Source: Candidatus Brockarchaeota archaeon (GTDB taxonomy: Archaea > Thermoproteota > EX4484-205 > DTQO01). From it: a DNA stretch of 8,183 bases. The stretch covers positions 1-8,183 of the forward strand of contig JAFNJA010000091.1 of NCBI GenBank assembly GCA_017601265.1, in the 5' to 3' direction. The notes beneath the pieces were generated by a model, which was not told the origin of the DNA, did no database searches, and saw only the letters and a list, made by a program, of their open reading frames with translations. The first letter of the stretch is position 1. Each line of letters starts with the position of its first letter. Position numbers and translations under genes: made by a program. Of the stretch, positions 6,165 through 8,183 are shown piece by piece.

Positions 6165-6174
6165 ATTAAAAAGC
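6165..6174 (-). promoter_or_regulatory. TATA box of the CPBP protease gene
   Basis: The minus strand reads GCTTTTTAAT, centred about 26 bases before ATG 6143. With standard archaeal spacing transcription would begin at or next to the ATG, so the message is probably leaderless. The remaining bases to 6259 hold only a GCCCGGGC palindrome (about 6229-6236). Confidence 0.55.
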
Positions 6175-6259
6175 TTGCCGCAAAGGGTTAGGGTGGTTCA
6201 AACGCTCGCTCGGCGCCATCCGTCGCCCGGGCTCGGCTCGCGCCGCCAGGTGGTTTGGT

Positions 6260-8183
6260 TCAGGCGACGCTCGAGGGCGCCCAAGCGAGCGCGACAAGCT
6301 GGACGTTGACGTTCGCCTTGCTTGCCGCGTACCAAACGGTCTCGAATTTTTCGGTGAGGGGGTCGATTTTCGTTTCCAAGGAATCGATCTCGAATTTGAA
6401 TTGCGCCTCGAGTTTTTCCCTTTCCTTTTGCAGGGCCGCCAGGTTTTCCTCCGCTACTTCCTTGTCCCTCTTCTCCTTCATCGTGCGGGATATCTCCCTC
6501 GTGGCCCTAGTGGCGCGGGTGCCAGACTTCCTCCCGAGGAACGAGCCCAAGATCGTCTCGCCCAGCGATATCGCGGCTTGGTATTGCTGGCTCCTGGCTT
6601 GCGCTTGCTGCTCCTCCAAGGCGATCCTTGCCCGCCTTATCCGCTCGTCCAGCCTGGCCAGCTGAGGAGCGTACTTCTGCCGGAGTTTTTCCGCTTGCTG
6701 GTCGCGCTTTTCCCTCGCCGCCTGCTGGAGCCTGATCCTGAAGTCGCGTTCGGTTTCACCGGGCTTTGACGTCTCGTTGAGGGCGGGGCTTCTCAGCAAC
6801 TGGAGTTTCTGGGTCCTCGCGATCCAGTTCGAAAAGTCCTTCTCCCAGTTCGCGTAATTCCTCGCGTTCGAGGCGGCCGGGGGGAGGTCCGCGTAGGGCA
6901 GGTCTTCGGGCGGCTCATCCAATAGGTCGGAGACCTTAGCGTCCAGCTCCTTGGCCTCGTCCCAATCTACGGGCACCGGCTTTTCGCTGACGGGCGTGAT
7001 GAAGACCTTTTCGATCGCGGCGTAGATCCCCTCTTTCGGTACCGAGTACTGTATCCGCGCGGCCCCCAAAATCATCGGACGGTAAGCCAAATTGCTTTGC
7101 TCTCCGGTTTTCTTGCTGGGCAAGTAAACCTCCCTTATGCCGGGCGGCGTGACGGGTTTCCTAATTGCCACGACAGAAGCCGCCTGGGCTGGCGGGAAGG
7201 TCGAGGCCATCGCGGCCCGCGGGCCGGCGGGCGTTACCCTCTGCCTCTTGATCGGCTCGGCGAGCGCCTTGATCTGATCCCTCGTCAGGGGGCCCCGCAA
7301 GTACGACATCGCCCACCTGGTTTCGAAAACCGCCGGCTCGTCTTCGTGCACGTCGTTCATGAGGAATACCCTCTTCCCCAAGCCGGACAAAATCTTGTCG
7401 AAGCGTTGCCGGCTGAATTGCTTCTGCCCCGCCAAAGCGGCGCCTTCGAGCCCGTCCAGCACCCGCTCCTTGTCCCTTTCGGTCTGGAGCCGCCCTAGGA
7501 ACCATGTGCCCGCGTTCGAAAGCGCCTTGTAATCCAAGTCTATCGGGTTCTGCGTCGCCAGCACCACGCCCAGACCGAAGGCGCGGGCCTGCTTCAGTAG
7601 GGTCATGAGGGGGAGCTTCGAGGGCGGGTTTGCAACCGGAGGGAGGTACCCGAAAACCTCGTCGATGTAGAGTATCGCGCGCAAGCTCGTAGTTCCCGAC
7701 TGGGTCCGCATCCACCCCACCACCTGGTTCAGGAGCAGGGAGACGAAGAACATGCGCTGGGCGTCGTTCAAGTGCGCCAAATAAAATATCGTGATCCTCG
7801 GCTTGCCGCTGGGCGAGTGGAGCAGCTGGCCCACGTCCAGCGGGTCGCCCTCGAGCCAAAGGTTGAAGCCCGGCGCGGCGAGCAGGTTGTTCAGCCGCAT
7901 GGCAAGTTCGAAGCGGTCCTTTGACGGGTAGAAGGATTCGAGGTCGAGTACGCCGATGCGCTTCAAAGGAGGAGACTGGATGAATTGAATAAGGCGCCCC
8001 AGATCCAGGTCTTCGCCTTGCCTCCAACTTTGCGAAAGGATGTTGGACAGCAGGATGTGCTCCCTGGACTTGATCGGGTCGGCCTCGATCCCCAGGAGCG
8101 AAAGGAGGCTCGTGACCGTCGTGTTTATTCTCTCCTGCAAGAGCTCCTCGTCCTGCGCTATCTCCGGTGGAGGGGACGCGAAA
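6260..8183 (-). CDS. HerA/FtsK-like ATPase with C-terminal coiled coil (N-terminus beyond right edge)
   Basis: The frame is open to the window edge: 640 residues are visible, ending SSVA and TGA. Numbering from the first visible residue, a Walker B strand AILYIDEVFGYLPP carries Asp174 and Glu175, followed by a sensor block VVLATQNP and then WFLGRLQTERDKERV with a likely arginine finger. These are marks of the HerA/DUF87 group of RecA-like DNA-translocating or helicase ATPases. No P-loop is visible; it should lie upstream, outside the window. A proline-rich linker (about 310-350) and a middle domain lead to a highly charged coiled coil (about 485-610), split by a small Gly-containing segment GETILGSFLGRKS. 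The end RLVALAWAP-like block (here QLVALAWAP) is conserved in this ATPase subgroup. The TTG at 8140 is an internal Leu codon, not the start, since the frame continues past it. It is not the NurA-linked HerA of archaeal repair by layout; its function is unassigned. Confidence 0.8.
   Translation of the reverse strand, partial: FASPPPEIAQDEELLQERINTTVTSLLSLLGIEADPIKSREHILLSNILSQSWRQGEDLDLGRLIQFIQSPPLKRIGVLDLESFYPSKDRFELAMRLNNLLAAPGFNLWLEGDPLDVGQLLHSPSGKPRITIFYLAHLNDAQRMFFVSLLLNQVVGWMRTQSGTTSLRAILYIDEVFGYLPPVANPPSKLPLMTLLKQARAFGLGVVLATQNPIDLDYKALSNAGTWFLGRLQTERDKERVLDGLEGAALAGQKQFSRQRFDKILSGLGKRVFLMNDVHEDEPAVFETRWAMSYLRGPLTRDQIKALAEPIKRQRVTPAGPRAAMASTFPPAQAASVVAIRKPVTPPGIREVYLPSKKTGEQSNLAYRPMILGAARIQYSVPKEGIYAAIEKVFITPVSEKPVPVDWDEAKELDAKVSDLLDEPPEDLPYADLPPAASNARNYANWEKDFSNWIARTQKLQLLRSPALNETSKPGETERDFRIRLQQAAREKRDQQAEKLRQKYAPQLARLDERIRRARIALEEQQAQARSQQYQAAISLGETILGSFLGRKSGTRATRATREISRTMKEKRDKEVAEENLAALQKEREKLEAQFKFEIDSLETKIDPLTEKFETVWYAASKANVNVQLVALAWAPSSVA

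Noticed and set aside
7161..8027. Minus-strand frame of 288 codons
   Set aside because: It overlaps the HerA-like gene in another frame and is Arg/Ala/Pro-rich without motifs, whereas the overlapping frame shows clear ATPase blocks.
8138..8140. TTG at 8140 as the start of the HerA-like protein
   Set aside because: The frame is open to the window edge and the protein would lack its P-loop, so this is an internal codon.

Overview
The window looks like part of an archaeal chromosome, G+C-rich overall with a more AT-rich stretch at about 600-1000. The main evidence is promoter layout. Most genes, all on the minus strand, have an A/T-only TATA-like box about 25-45 bases before the start codon and little or no leader, with few clear Shine-Dalgarno sites. 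TTG starts and frequent AGG arginine codons fit too. The protein families would suit an uncultured Thermoproteota-type archaeon (Bathyarchaeia or similar), but the lineage is inference. No tRNA, rRNA, CRISPR array, transposase or phage gene was seen.

Layout, right to left in the direction of transcription. (1) 6260-8183 is the C-terminal 640 residues of a HerA/FtsK-like ATPase with a long coiled-coil tail; its P-loop half lies beyond the right edge. (2) 5319-6143 encodes a CPBP-family intramembrane protease. It is followed after 44 bases by (3) 4066-5274, a WD40/PD40-type beta-propeller distantly resembling oligogalacturonate lyase and TolB propellers. (4) 2697-3824 is a URO-D/methyltransferase-fold protein that has lost the zinc ligands of the corrinoid methyltransferases. 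(5) 1056-2381 is a neutral-ceramidase-fold protein that keeps the zinc site but has Asn where characterised ceramidases have the catalytic Ser. (6) 1-441 is the start of a xylose-isomerase-like TIM-barrel protein cut by the left edge.

The gap between (5) and (6), 442-1055, holds no large gene. It does contain two short minus-strand frames whose ATG lies about 25-27 bases from the centre of a TATA-like box, an oligo-T tract between them and a 10-base inverted repeat. A third possible small protein (2350-2541) overlaps the start of the ceramidase-like gene.

The URO-D-like, ceramidase-like, propeller and sugar-isomerase-like genes together suggest a small catabolic neighbourhood for sugars or sugar-derived compounds. 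No substrate can be named from sequence. The HerA-like ATPase and the protease are probably unrelated housekeeping or membrane functions. No known defence or mobile system is visible; the small leaderless frames and the altered active sites are the most unusual content.
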